From Saltatorellus ferox (GTDB taxonomy: Bacteria; Planctomycetota; UBA1135; GCA-002686595), in assembly GCA_007751475.1 (NCBI GenBank), contig CP036434.1:2418001-2482000 (forward strand): a DNA stretch of 64,000 nucleotides. The letters are read 5' to 3'. The translations under genes and the position numbers were made by a program. A model generated the notes under the pieces. It was not told the DNA's origin and made no database searches. It saw only the letters and a list, made by a program, of their open reading frames with translations. Below, piece by piece: positions 25,595 through 34,300 of the stretch. Numbering within the stretch: position 1 is the stretch's first letter; each line of letters begins with the position of its first letter.

Positions 25595-27550
25595 ATGCTT
25601 GAACGCTTCCCTTCCACGCGTGCGCTCGCCGCTCCATGGCTCGCCCTCGCAGGCTTCGCCTCACCCGCGCTGGCTCTATCGCCCGCACCCCAGAGCCAGG
25701 CCCTTTTCCAGGACGCCTACGTCAAGGCGTCCAATACCGACCCTGCGGATTATTTTGGCTACTCGATCGCAGTCTTCGGGGATCGCGTGGTGGTCGGCGC
25801 CCGCGATGAGGACAGCGCCGCCACGGGCGTCAACGGTGATCAGTTCAGCAATGCAGCCCCGAATTCAGGCGCAGTCTACGTCTATCGACTGGTCGCTGGC
25901 CAGTGGACACAGGAGGCGTACCTCAAGGCCTCGAACGCGGAGGCGGGCGACCGGTTCGGTGCCGCCGTGGCGCTTGGGGGCGACATCCTTGTCGTTGGTG
26001 CACCGGGCGAAGCCAGCGGCGGCTCCTCGCCCTTCCTGAACAATGCTCCCGGGGCAGGCGCGGTGTACGTCTTCCGCTTCATCGACGGCGGCAGCGGCGG
26101 GGAGTGGGTGCAAACCCACTACCTGAAGCCCTCCAATCCCGGCGCCCAGGACGAGTTTGGCACGGCCCTGGACCTCGATGGCCCGCGCCTCATCGTGGGA
26201 GCCGAGGGTGAGGATAGCGGCGATCCGCTGAACCCTCTCGATGACACGTCCATCGATGCGGGAGCCGCCTACATCTTCCTGGAGACGTCCTCGCAGAACT
26301 GGATCCAGTCCGCCTACCTCAAGTCGCCGAGCCCCGACAGCGGTGACAACTTCGGCGTGTCCGTCGGCGTCGGGGCCACCCCGTCGCCAGGCGTCTTCCG
26401 CGCGGTCGTCGGGGCTCGCTACGAGGACAGCAACGCTACGGGAATCGGCGGCGACTTCTCCAACAACAGCGCTGCCAACGCAGGGGCCGCTTATGTCTTC
26501 CAGGAAAACGCATCGACCTGGCAGTTCGATACGTACCTCAAGGGATCGAACACGGGCACGGGCGATAGCTTCGGCTACTCGGTCACGATCGATCGAGACC
26601 GTATCCTCGTGGGAGCTCCCTTCGAAGACAGCTCGGTCGGAGGCGTGAATCCGTCGCAGTCGGACAACGTCTTGAACAGCGCCGGCGCCGTCTACAGCTT
26701 CAGGCTCGGCTCCGGCGGCTGGACCGAGGATGCTTACGTGAAGGCCTCCAATCCCGGGGCATCCGACTACTTCGGCGTGAGCGTCGCCCTCGCGGGAACC
26801 CACATGGTCGTAGGCGCCTCCCGGGAGGCCAGCACCTCCACGGCGATCGACGGTGACCAGACCAGCAACGGCGCCGGAGGATCGGGCGCCAGCTACCTCT
26901 TCTCCAACCGGCTTACTCCGAACTGGGTCCAGGACGCCTACATCAAGGCCTCGAACGCCCAGGCCAACGACTACTTCAGCATCCCCGCCGCGTTGACCGA
27001 CCGCTGGCTCGTGGTCGGCGCTGTTCGCGAAGACGGTAGCGGCTCGGGGATCGGCGCCAACCAGTTCTCCAACGGTTCCTCCGAGTCCGGCGCCGCCTAC
27101 TTCTTCCGCCTCGGCGACGGGCCTTTCCTCAACTACTGCTTGCCGACGATCAACAGCACGTTCCAGCCCGGCCGGATGTCGGGTACCGGATCTGGCCTCG
27201 TGATCGCCAACGACGTGGTCCTGACCGCTTCTGCGCTCCCCGCCAATGCCTTTGGCTTCTTCATCGTCGGACGGGATCGCGCCTACGTGATCCAGCCCGG
27301 CGGTAGCTCGGGGAACCTCTGCATCGGCGGCGGTGCCCTCGGACGCTACGTCGGCCCCGGCCAGGTCCAGAACGCGGGTCCCGGCGGAACGATCTCCCTG
27401 GCCATCAACTCGGCTGCCATCCCGAGCGCAGTGGGATTCCTCGCTGCGCTGCCCGGCGACGAGTTCCACTTCCAGGCCTGGTACCGCGACTCCGTCGGCG
27501 GGACCCCTGTCTCCAATTTCACCGATGGATTGACGGTGCTCTTCCGCTGA
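25595..27550 (+). CDS. Secreted FG-GAP (integrin-alpha-like) repeat protein with the lineage-specific C-terminal domain (copy B)
   Basis: After a signal peptide (LALAGFASPALALS) come about seven blades, each starting near AYVKASN or AYLKASN followed by DYFGYSIAV-like and VVVGAxxED-like segments, an FG-GAP beta-propeller. From about residue 514 the protein switches to the shared C-terminal domain: NYCLPTINST, LPANAFGFFIVG, PGGSSGNLCIGGGALGRY, FHFQAWYRD and SNFTDGLTVLFR at the very end. Extracellular or surface-located. A strong terminator lies 17 bp after the stop. Confidence 0.85.
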   Translation: MLERFPSTRALAAPWLALAGFASPALALSPAPQSQALFQDAYVKASNTDPADYFGYSIAVFGDRVVVGARDEDSAATGVNGDQFSNAAPNSGAVYVYRLVAGQWTQEAYLKASNAEAGDRFGAAVALGGDILVVGAPGEASGGSSPFLNNAPGAGAVYVFRFIDGGSGGEWVQTHYLKPSNPGAQDEFGTALDLDGPRLIVGAEGEDSGDPLNPLDDTSIDAGAAYIFLETSSQNWIQSAYLKSPSPDSGDNFGVSVGVGATPSPGVFRAVVGARYEDSNATGIGGDFSNNSAANAGAAYVFQENASTWQFDTYLKGSNTGTGDSFGYSVTIDRDRILVGAPFEDSSVGGVNPSQSDNVLNSAGAVYSFRLGSGGWTEDAYVKASNPGASDYFGVSVALAGTHMVVGASREASTSTAIDGDQTSNGAGGSGASYLFSNRLTPNWVQDAYIKASNAQANDYFSIPAALTDRWLVVGAVREDGSGSGIGANQFSNGSSESGAAYFFRLGDGPFLNYCLPTINSTFQPGRMSGTGSGLVIANDVVLTASALPANAFGFFIVGRDRAYVIQPGGSSGNLCIGGGALGRYVGPGQVQNAGPGGTISLAINSAAIPSAVGFLAALPGDEFHFQAWYRDSVGGTPVSNFTDGLTVLFR

Positions 27551-27567
27551 GGAGTCGCCACGCTCCA

Positions 27568-27619
27568 AAAGGAAAGCGGCCCCGCCAGGACTCGAGTCCT
27601 GGCGGGGCCGCTTTCCTTT
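27568..27619. terminator. Perfect 26-bp-arm bidirectional terminator
   Basis: A perfect inverted repeat with no spacer. Its arms begin AAAGGAAAGCGGCCCCGCC and mirror to GGCGGGGCCGCTTTCCTTT, so both strands end the stem in a run containing T. It sits between two convergent genes (ends at 27550 and 27640) and should stop both. Confidence 0.92.
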
Positions 27620-27639
27620 CGGCGCGATCGCAGCAGCGA

Positions 27640-27888
27640 TTACGCCAGCTTCAGCTCACGAATCGTGTCGATCAGGAAATCGATCGATGTCTCCTTGTCC
27701 ACGTCGATGACGCGGCCGCTTCCCTTGAAGGGGTTGAAGATCAGCGCGCCGGTGGCGGCCCGTCCATCCTTGAAGTAGACGGTGACCTTGTCGGCCGTGC
27801 GTGCGCCCTGGAGGGCGTCATAGATCTTCTCTTGCGTCATTTGGCGGGCCTTGCGGACCGAGGTCGGGGCAGATGCGGTGAATGCCAT
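27640..27888 (-). CDS. Small hypothetical protein, 82 aa
   Basis: Starts at ATG 27888 (MAFTASAPTSVRKARQ), then MTQEKIYDAL, KVTVYFKDGRAATGALIFNP and IDFLIDTIRELKLA. The core looks like a small SH3/Sm-type beta-barrel (VTVYFKDG.A.GALIF) capped by a C-terminal helix. There is no signal peptide. It ends just before the shared bidirectional terminator. An internal ATG 16 codons in could be the real start. Function unknown. Confidence 0.6.
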   Translation of the reverse strand: MAFTASAPTSVRKARQMTQEKIYDALQGARTADKVTVYFKDGRAATGALIFNPFKGSGRVIDVDKETSIDFLIDTIRELKLA

Positions 27889-28027
27889 GTTGGTGACGGT
27901 GCGCTTGCGCGCGATTCTCCTGTGCGGTGCGCTCTCGATGAAAAACCATCGCGATCGCGGAAAGTGGCGCCTTCGAAAACGAACGTCCTTGCAGAATCCA
28001 CCGGCGTGCGAACCGGCGGCTTCGGAC

Positions 28028-28831
28028 TCAGACGGTTGCGGTCGCTTTCTCGGACGTCGTGGAATGGGTGGGGCCGCCATCCTCGTGCGCGGTGGACCCT
28101 TCGGAAGAGGCACCGTTCGAGGAGAGGGCGAGGATCTGATCCAGGTGGGGTACAAGGAGGCTGGACCAGGTCTCGAAGTTGGCGCCGCCCTCGAGCCGCG
28201 ACTGCAGCTCGGCAAAGGGGACGAACTCACCCTGGAGCTGCTCGACCTCGCGGATCCGCGCGTCCCCACCGAGAAGGTGGAGGACCTGAACGAAGCCAAC
28301 GTGGACGGCGCCCACCGGGTTGGTGTCATCGTTGATGAGCCCCACCGGGACCAGGCGAGTCTCGCCGGTCACGATAAGCTCTTCTTCCATGACTTCACGG
28401 CGCGTGGCCGCGGGTAACGGGTCCAGAACTCGCTCGGCCCTTGGGCCAGCGGACGCGCCAGCGGGGACGCCAGCGGGGACTACAGCGGGGACTACAGCGG
28501 GGACAGCATCGATGGGGTTCACGTGACCCCCGACGCCAAGGGTCAACTTGTCGTGAAGGCGGGCGTCGCCGCCGCCTTTCGTCCGCTGGAGAAGGAGCAC
28601 CTCCTCTCCACGAACCACGACGGTGTAAGGGATCACCTGCTTGAGGCTCGGCGTGCGCTCGGCGTACGGACGCTCGACGAAGAATCCTTCCTCTCGGACA
28701 CACGAGTCGAATTGCTCTCGCGACCAAAGGGGTCCCGTCCAGCCACCCGTCCCGCTGCCGAAGAGGCAAAGGCCGTGCGGAGCATGCTCCGGGAACAGCG
28801 CGGTCCTGGGGACGACGAAAACGAATTCCAT
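28028..28831 (-). CDS. NUDIX hydrolase (COG4112-like) with an expanded repeat inside the Nudix box region
   Basis: Begins MEFVFVVPRTALF at ATG 28831, and has GFFVERPYAE, KQVIPYTVVVRGEEVLLLQR, GDARLHDKLTLGVGGH and RREVMEEEL. These are the landmarks of the COG4112-type NUDIX phosphoesterases, with EVMEEEL as the metal-binding helix. Between GGHVNPID and that helix lies an insertion rich in Val-Pro-Ala coded by 12-bp tandem repeats (28445-28504), which lengthens the Nudix loop beyond the usual. The likely reaction is hydrolysis of a nucleoside diphosphate-linked compound; the substrate is unknown. Confidence 0.8.
   Translation of the reverse strand: MEFVFVVPRTALFPEHAPHGLCLFGSGTGGWTGPLWSREQFDSCVREEGFFVERPYAERTPSLKQVIPYTVVVRGEEVLLLQRTKGGGDARLHDKLTLGVGGHVNPIDAVPAVVPAVVPAGVPAGASAGPRAERVLDPLPAATRREVMEEELIVTGETRLVPVGLINDDTNPVGAVHVGFVQVLHLLGGDARIREVEQLQGEFVPFAELQSRLEGGANFETWSSLLVPHLDQILALSSNGASSEGSTAHEDGGPTHSTTSEKATATV
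28445..28504. repeat. 12-bp tandem repeat within the NUDIX gene, about 5 units
   Basis: Units GCCAGCGGACGC, GCCAGCGGGGAC (twice) and TACAGCGGGGAC (twice) in direct succession on the plus strand. Translated on the minus strand they give VPAV and VPAG steps. Its length is a multiple of three per unit, so copy-number change keeps the frame. Confidence 0.85.
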
Positions 28832-29494
28832 GGCGTCGAGTCGGTGGCGAGGGCTGGGGAAAAGTGAGGGATCGTGGGGGACTCGCTCCCGAGGCCACGC
28901 ATCCAGGGCGTCCGAAGAAATTTCGAACCTTCTGGAAAGGTGGGCTGGAACCAGGCCGATGCACACGGCTCAGAGGCGATCGGGAGGCGGCTGTGCGAAG
29001 CGCGCCTCTCGCAGTGGGCAGCGCGGAACCCGTCCCAAAGAGACGGTCCCAAAGGATGATCCCAAGGATCATCCCAGCGGGATGGTCCGCAAGGAGGATC
29101 GGGTGAACCCCTGGTGGGTGATCCCCGGGTCACCCCGCGCAGCTCGCTGGGGAAGGTCATGTGCGGTGGCCTTCCCAAGCCTTGTTTTTTTCGGGCCCCG
29201 GGGAGCGCAAGCGCTGCCCCGCATCGCGCTGCCGATCAAGAAAGATCGGCCACGCGTCCTCAGAATGAGGGGATCAGCAAGATCCGTCAAGGCACCCAGT
29301 GCAAGATCCTGCGTGGGAAGAGGGTGCATGCGCTAGATGAAGTGCCTTCGTCGCGCAGCAGCGGGCCGCGGAACTTCCCTCGGCCGTCCGTTCCCAAGTC
29401 ACTGCAATACAACCCGTTGGGGGTGTGCTGCGACGCTGGGGCAGACCGCGCATCGACTGGGCAGGTTCCTAAAATTTTCGTTAGGAAAGAAAAT
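28832..29494. other. 663-bp stretch without recognised gene
   Basis: No protein frame here shows family resemblance and no tRNA or known RNA was recognised. It contains several inverted repeats, such as GGATGATCC/GGATCATCC at about 29054-29074, a hairpin near 29206-29222 (GGGGCAGCGC/GCGCTCCCC on the minus strand) and an AT-rich hairpin TTCCTAA/TTAGGAA just beyond the 3' end of RNase P RNA (about 29467-29488), which may end that transcript. The rest could be the leader of the NUDIX gene. Confidence 0.5.
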
Positions 29495-29903
<409 letters not shown>

Positions 29904-29910
29904 GCGCGGC

Positions 29911-29939
29911 ATCATACTGCCCGAACGCGGAGAGCATCA
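29911..29939 (-). promoter_or_regulatory. Probable rnpB promoter
   Basis: On the minus strand TATGAT (29911-29916) stands seven bases before the 5' end of the P1 helix at 29903, a correct -10 to start distance. A weak -35 (GTGATG or TGATGC, near 29934-29940) lies 17-18 bases further up. Confidence 0.6.
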
Positions 29940-30014
29940 CGCTGATCCGCACATCTGAACGGACCACCTCTCTTCCACGGCCCTCCCCGCGGCCCACCCT
30001 TCCCTGGCGAAACG

Positions 30015-30902
30015 ATGGCGATCGAAGACGACTTCTTCCTCACGAACCTGGAGCTGCGCGACTCGACCGAGACGGGGGAGGTGGCCGAAGGTCTATCGCA
30101 CTCCTCGATGAAGGGGATGTTCTTGCTCACCGTGCTCGAGCTGGCGGCTCGCGGCGAGCCGAAGGGCGCGGTCACGGTGATCCACGACGCAGGGGACACC
30201 GGCGACCGCTACAAGTCGCTGGCCAGCGATCTCGCTGAGGCGGGCTGGGCCGTCGCGCTCCCCGATCTGCGCGGTCATGGGTTGACCGAAGGGACCCGCG
30301 GTCATTCGAACGGCCTGCGCGAGGTGTGTCGCGACATCCAGGAGATCCAGGACCACCTCGCCTACCGCATGCCGCACGAGCCGAAGGTTCTCGTGGGCAT
30401 CGGGCTCGGGGCCAACTACGCGGCCACCTACGCGGTCGACCATCCCGGTGTTCTCGCGGGACTCGTCCTGATCGCTCCGCTCTGGAAGCCAGCCTTCGTG
30501 CGTCCAGCGGCGCCCAAGGGCTTCTCGAAGTTCTTCAAGAAGATCGGCCCCGACAGCGTCGGAAGCACCGGCTACACGGCCGACGCCCTGACGTCTGCGG
30601 CCGCCCAGGCGACCGCGTGGTCCGCTTCGGAGCTGACCCACGACCAGATCACGCTGCGCGCCATCGATGAGGCGGAGCGCAGCGCCCGAGAGCACCTGCC
30701 GAAGGTCAGCGCGCTGAACGTGCCGACGCTCTTCTTGCACGGCAGCGAAGATTCGATCAGTGACCCCGGCCCCACGGCGGCGCAGTCAGGCTCGAAGGTC
30801 GAGGTCCGGATCCTCGACGGTCAGCGCCATCATCCGGTTCACGACAAGAAGAGCGCCGAGGTGCGCGCCGGCATCGTGAGCTGGCTTGCGGGCCTCCTGT
30901 AG
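30015..30902 (+). CDS. Alpha/beta-hydrolase fold protein with nucleophile Ser replaced by Gly
   Basis: Resembles monoacylglycerol-lipase-like hydrolases (VTVIHDAGDTGDRYKSLA, DLRGHGLTEGTRGHSNG, then a helical cap). The nucleophile elbow that normally reads G-x-S-x-G reads GIGLG, with Gly130 in place of the serine. The acid (HGSEDSISD) and a late histidine (RHHPVHDK) remain. The protein is therefore probably not a classical hydrolase; it may bind a ligand or partner. It is convergent with ruvX (9 bp between the stops). Confidence 0.8.
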   Translation: MAIEDDFFLTNLELRDSTETGEVAEGLSHSSMKGMFLLTVLELAARGEPKGAVTVIHDAGDTGDRYKSLASDLAEAGWAVALPDLRGHGLTEGTRGHSNGLREVCRDIQEIQDHLAYRMPHEPKVLVGIGLGANYAATYAVDHPGVLAGLVLIAPLWKPAFVRPAAPKGFSKFFKKIGPDSVGSTGYTADALTSAAAQATAWSASELTHDQITLRAIDEAERSAREHLPKVSALNVPTLFLHGSEDSISDPGPTAAQSGSKVEVRILDGQRHHPVHDKKSAEVRAGIVSWLAGLL

Positions 30903-30911
30903 CCCGGCGCG

Positions 30912-31373
30912 TCAGGCCGGTTCGCCCTCGCGGATCCAGTCCTCGAGCAGCACCATCGCGCTCCACGGGTCACGTCGCGCCTTGCGATCCTTCCCGTGAT
31001 AGCCGGCCTCGCGCAGCCGCTCTTCTGCTTCCTTGGTGGAGAGTCGCTCGTCCTGGCGGACGATCACGAGTTCCGGGTAGCGCGCCTCCACCTCGGCGAT
31101 GAAGCGGTCCACCTCGGCGGCCCGCCCGCCCTTCGTGCCGTCCATGTTCCACGGATAGCCGACGACTAGGTGGCTGATGTCGCGCTCGCCCAGGAGCTTC
31201 GCGAGCTCCTTCAGCGCAGCCGGATCGCCGCCCTCGGGCGCGTCCAGCGGCGTGATGACGAGCCTCATCGTGTCGGTGGCGGCGAAGCCCGTTCGCTTCG
31301 AGCCGTGGTCGACGCCGAGCGCGCCCTTCCTGGGGCCTTTCTTGGGACCCGGAGTCCCCTGGGAAGCTGTCAT
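30912..31373 (-). CDS. ruvX: Putative pre-16S rRNA nuclease / Holliday junction resolvase-like RuvX (YqgF)
   Basis: An RNase H-like fold with the nucleophile block LGVDHGSKRTG (Asp in GVD), the strand LVVGYPWNMDGTKGG, then VIVRQDERLSTKEAEERL (Glu/Arg) and the C-terminal acid DPWSAMVLLEDW. Homologs process the 5' end of 16S rRNA precursor. Its ATG shares one base with the TGA of the AsmA-like gene (TGATG), so the two are co-translated. Length 153 is slightly above the usual 140, from a Lys-rich N-terminus. Confidence 0.9.
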   Translation of the reverse strand: MTASQGTPGPKKGPRKGALGVDHGSKRTGFAATDTMRLVITPLDAPEGGDPAALKELAKLLGERDISHLVVGYPWNMDGTKGGRAAEVDRFIAEVEARYPELVIVRQDERLSTKEAEERLREAGYHGKDRKARRDPWSAMVLLEDWIREGEPA

Positions 31374-34300
31374 CAGAAGCGCGCGGGCCGTTCGCTGAAG
31401 CCCGGCAAGGGAAGTCGGTCGCGCTCGTCGCTCGGCGCGAAGAACTGGGAGATCAGGCCGCGCAGCACCACCGTCGGGCGGTCCATCGTTCCGCGGACCG
31501 AGACCCGCAGCAGGCTGTTCTGAATGCGGTACAGCAGCCGCGTGAGAGGACCCAGCGCGTCGACGAGCCGATAGCGCACTTCCAGGTCACTGGTCACGTC
31601 GCCCTCGAACGTCATCGAGGCGCTTCCCACGAGCGAGAGCAGGTCACTGTCCACGCGCATCCGGTCGAGCAGCAGCGCACCGTCCTCGATGGTGTACTCG
31701 CAGATGAGTTCCCGGAACAGCACCGTGGTGTCGATGCCGAGGCGCTGGGAGAGCGCCTGGAAGACCGGGATGGCCCAGAGCGCCGAGTCCCGGATCGTGA
31801 TCTTGCCGCCGCCGCGCATCTCGATGAGGTGCTCGAAGTCGCCTGCGAGCCTCATCGATAGGTCCATCTCACCTCGGTTGGCGAAGTTGGAGTCGAAGAC
31901 GCCGCGGAGGAACTCGCCGATGTCGACGGTGCTCATCTGGGCGGCGAGGCGGAAGGGGAAGGGAGCCTTCAGGTCCATGGCGAAGAGGTCGGCCCCCCGC
32001 GCGACGTCGCTCCCGAGCGCGCGCAGGCGACCGCCCTCGAAGCCACCGTCGAAGGCCTCGATCACGAGCCGCTGGCCGACATAGGTCATCTGCATCCGGG
32101 CGTTCTCCAGGCGCCTGCCGGCGATCGCGCCGAAGAGGCCGTCGATGGTCGCGCGAGAGCGGAGTTCCTTTCCCTCGTGGTTCAGGTGCAGGTCCATCGA
32201 CTCGATGAGCGCGACCTCGATCGGAGCGCCCAGGTTGATGAAGGCGTCCTCGATCCGGATCTGTCCGTCGAGTTCGACGTGCCGGGTTCCGTCGCGGCGC
32301 TCGGTCAACTCGAGCCAGGCTCCGTCGATGTCGAAGGTGCCGCTCGCTCGAAGATCGTCGAGAACCGTGCGCAGGGTCTCCTCGTCGAGGAAGAAGCTCA
32401 GGTGCTCACGGTCGATGGGGAGTCCCCTTGCGCTCAGGCGAGCGCGCAGCGTCGACCCGTCGGGCTCAGGCTGGTAGACGAGCCCCGACAGCTGGATCGC
32501 CGTTTCGCCGAGACGAGCGTCGATCTCTTCACCGATCCACTCCTCGGTCGCGGCGTCGAATCGGAAGTGCGCGGACACATCTCGCAGGATCTGGCTGCCG
32601 CCGACGCCGAGCTTGTCGAGGCGCGCTTCGACTCCGATCACGCTATCGGTGGTGGGCAGGCCCGGGGCTTCGGGTAGCGTGAAGGCGGCGGCGAAGTCCA
32701 CGCGTCCCGCGACGTCGATGCCGTCCGTGTCCACGGGGTCCATCCCGCCCTCCGCCGAACTCGCCGCGCGCGCCGCGTTCGTGAGGGACCCGACGAGGCT
32801 TCGGTTCGCGATGTCGAGCCCTGCGCCGAACGCTGACAGGCGAACGGGGCCGTCGCCGGAGGTGGTGATGCGCGAGACGATCGGAACGCTCGGGCCGACC
32901 TGGCGCCATTGGCCCTGAATGGCCGCCGACATGGCCATGTGCGGCGCGTCGGGGCCCGAGGGGTCCGGGAGAACCTCGGGCGGCATCAGCGCCGTCGCGA
33001 GGAGTCGTCCCTGCACCTCGCGGGTGATGATCGGGAACTGGGTCGGCTGGACGCTCAGGCCGCCGCGGGAGTCGTTCGGCCGGATCTCGGCGTGAATCTC
33101 CATGCCCCCGAGGTAGGCGTCGAGGCCTGGCAACTCGCCGGTGTCGGGGCTCGCGAGGCTCGCCCGAAGAGCGGCGGCTTCGAGCGATGGCAGGGGCTGA
33201 ACGGCCGTGAGGAAGAGGTCCACGAAGCCCGAGACGCCCGTGGCGTCGAGGCTTGCGGCAGCGTCGGGGCTCTTGCGCGCCAGTTCCTCCCGGAGCTCCG
33301 GGGATCGACCGTTCACGCGACGGGCGTCCACTTCGATCCAGCTGACGCTGCGCGCGTTCCCTTCCGGCGCACCCTGGCCCGCCACGCGTCCGTGCACGTG
33401 CAGCGGTTCGCGAGCGATCGGGGTCGTCGCCTCCAGGTCGAACTGCACGAGGGCTCGCCCGCGCTCCGGCCCTCCGCCATCGGTCTGGATCCTGAGGCTC
33501 CCCGTCGCGCCCTCGATCGGAATGGGCAGCTCGCGCCAGCGAAAGCCCACGCCGGCGAGCGTCGTATCGAGGTCCATGCTGAGTTCGCGCCGGTCGACGG
33601 TGCGCCACAGCTCGAGCTGGAGATCGAGCGTGCCGCCTCCGGGGCTCCAAGTGGGGATGAGCTCGGCGACCTCCGGAACGCCGTACAGCCCGCGCATCGC
33701 CGTCTCGAAGTCCCGGTCGAGGGGAAGGCGCTGGCTCGTCACCACGAGGTGGAACGGCGTCGGGACGAGGTCGATGAGGGATTCGTCGGCGAAGCGCCAG
33801 ATGGGGGTGAAGTGGAGCGAACCCTGAACGTCGACGGGACCGCCGGAGTGCGTGCCCGACATATCGTAGAACGCGAGCTGTCCGGGGAAGCGGCCTTCGG
33901 GCCGGATGCTCCACGTCACGTCGCCGACGACGCGGCGGACCGGGAGGGGGAAACCGATGTCGCGACGTCCGGTGCGCCGATCGATTCCACCGTGGTATGC
34001 GAGGCTCGCGTCGCCGCGGGCGCGAATGAGGATCAGGCGTTCCAGCGACCGCGAGACGGGCTGGTCAGGCACTTGAACCGTCGGGATCCTGACGCCGATC
34101 GATACGTCCGCGGACCCTTCCGGCGCGAGCATGCGATCCAGCTCGACGATGCCCTCCTGCCCGGCGGCGAGTTCACTCAGCCTCTCCCCGAGCGGCGCGC
34201 CGGGGATATCGACCCAGACTTCGAGGGTCGACCCCTGCGGCGCGCGGGTCCCCGCGCGGAACGCGGCGTTTCCCTCGAGTTCCTCCCACTGTGCGGTCAG

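Noticed and set aside
28445..28504. Tandem 12-bp units as a CRISPR array
   Set aside because: Units are contiguous with no spacers and lie inside a coding gene; no cas genes nearby.
29206..29222. GC hairpin with a run of T beside it as a terminator for rnpB
   Set aside because: The T run lies on the wrong side for the minus strand, where it reads as A; the AT-rich hairpin nearer the RNA end is a better but weak candidate.
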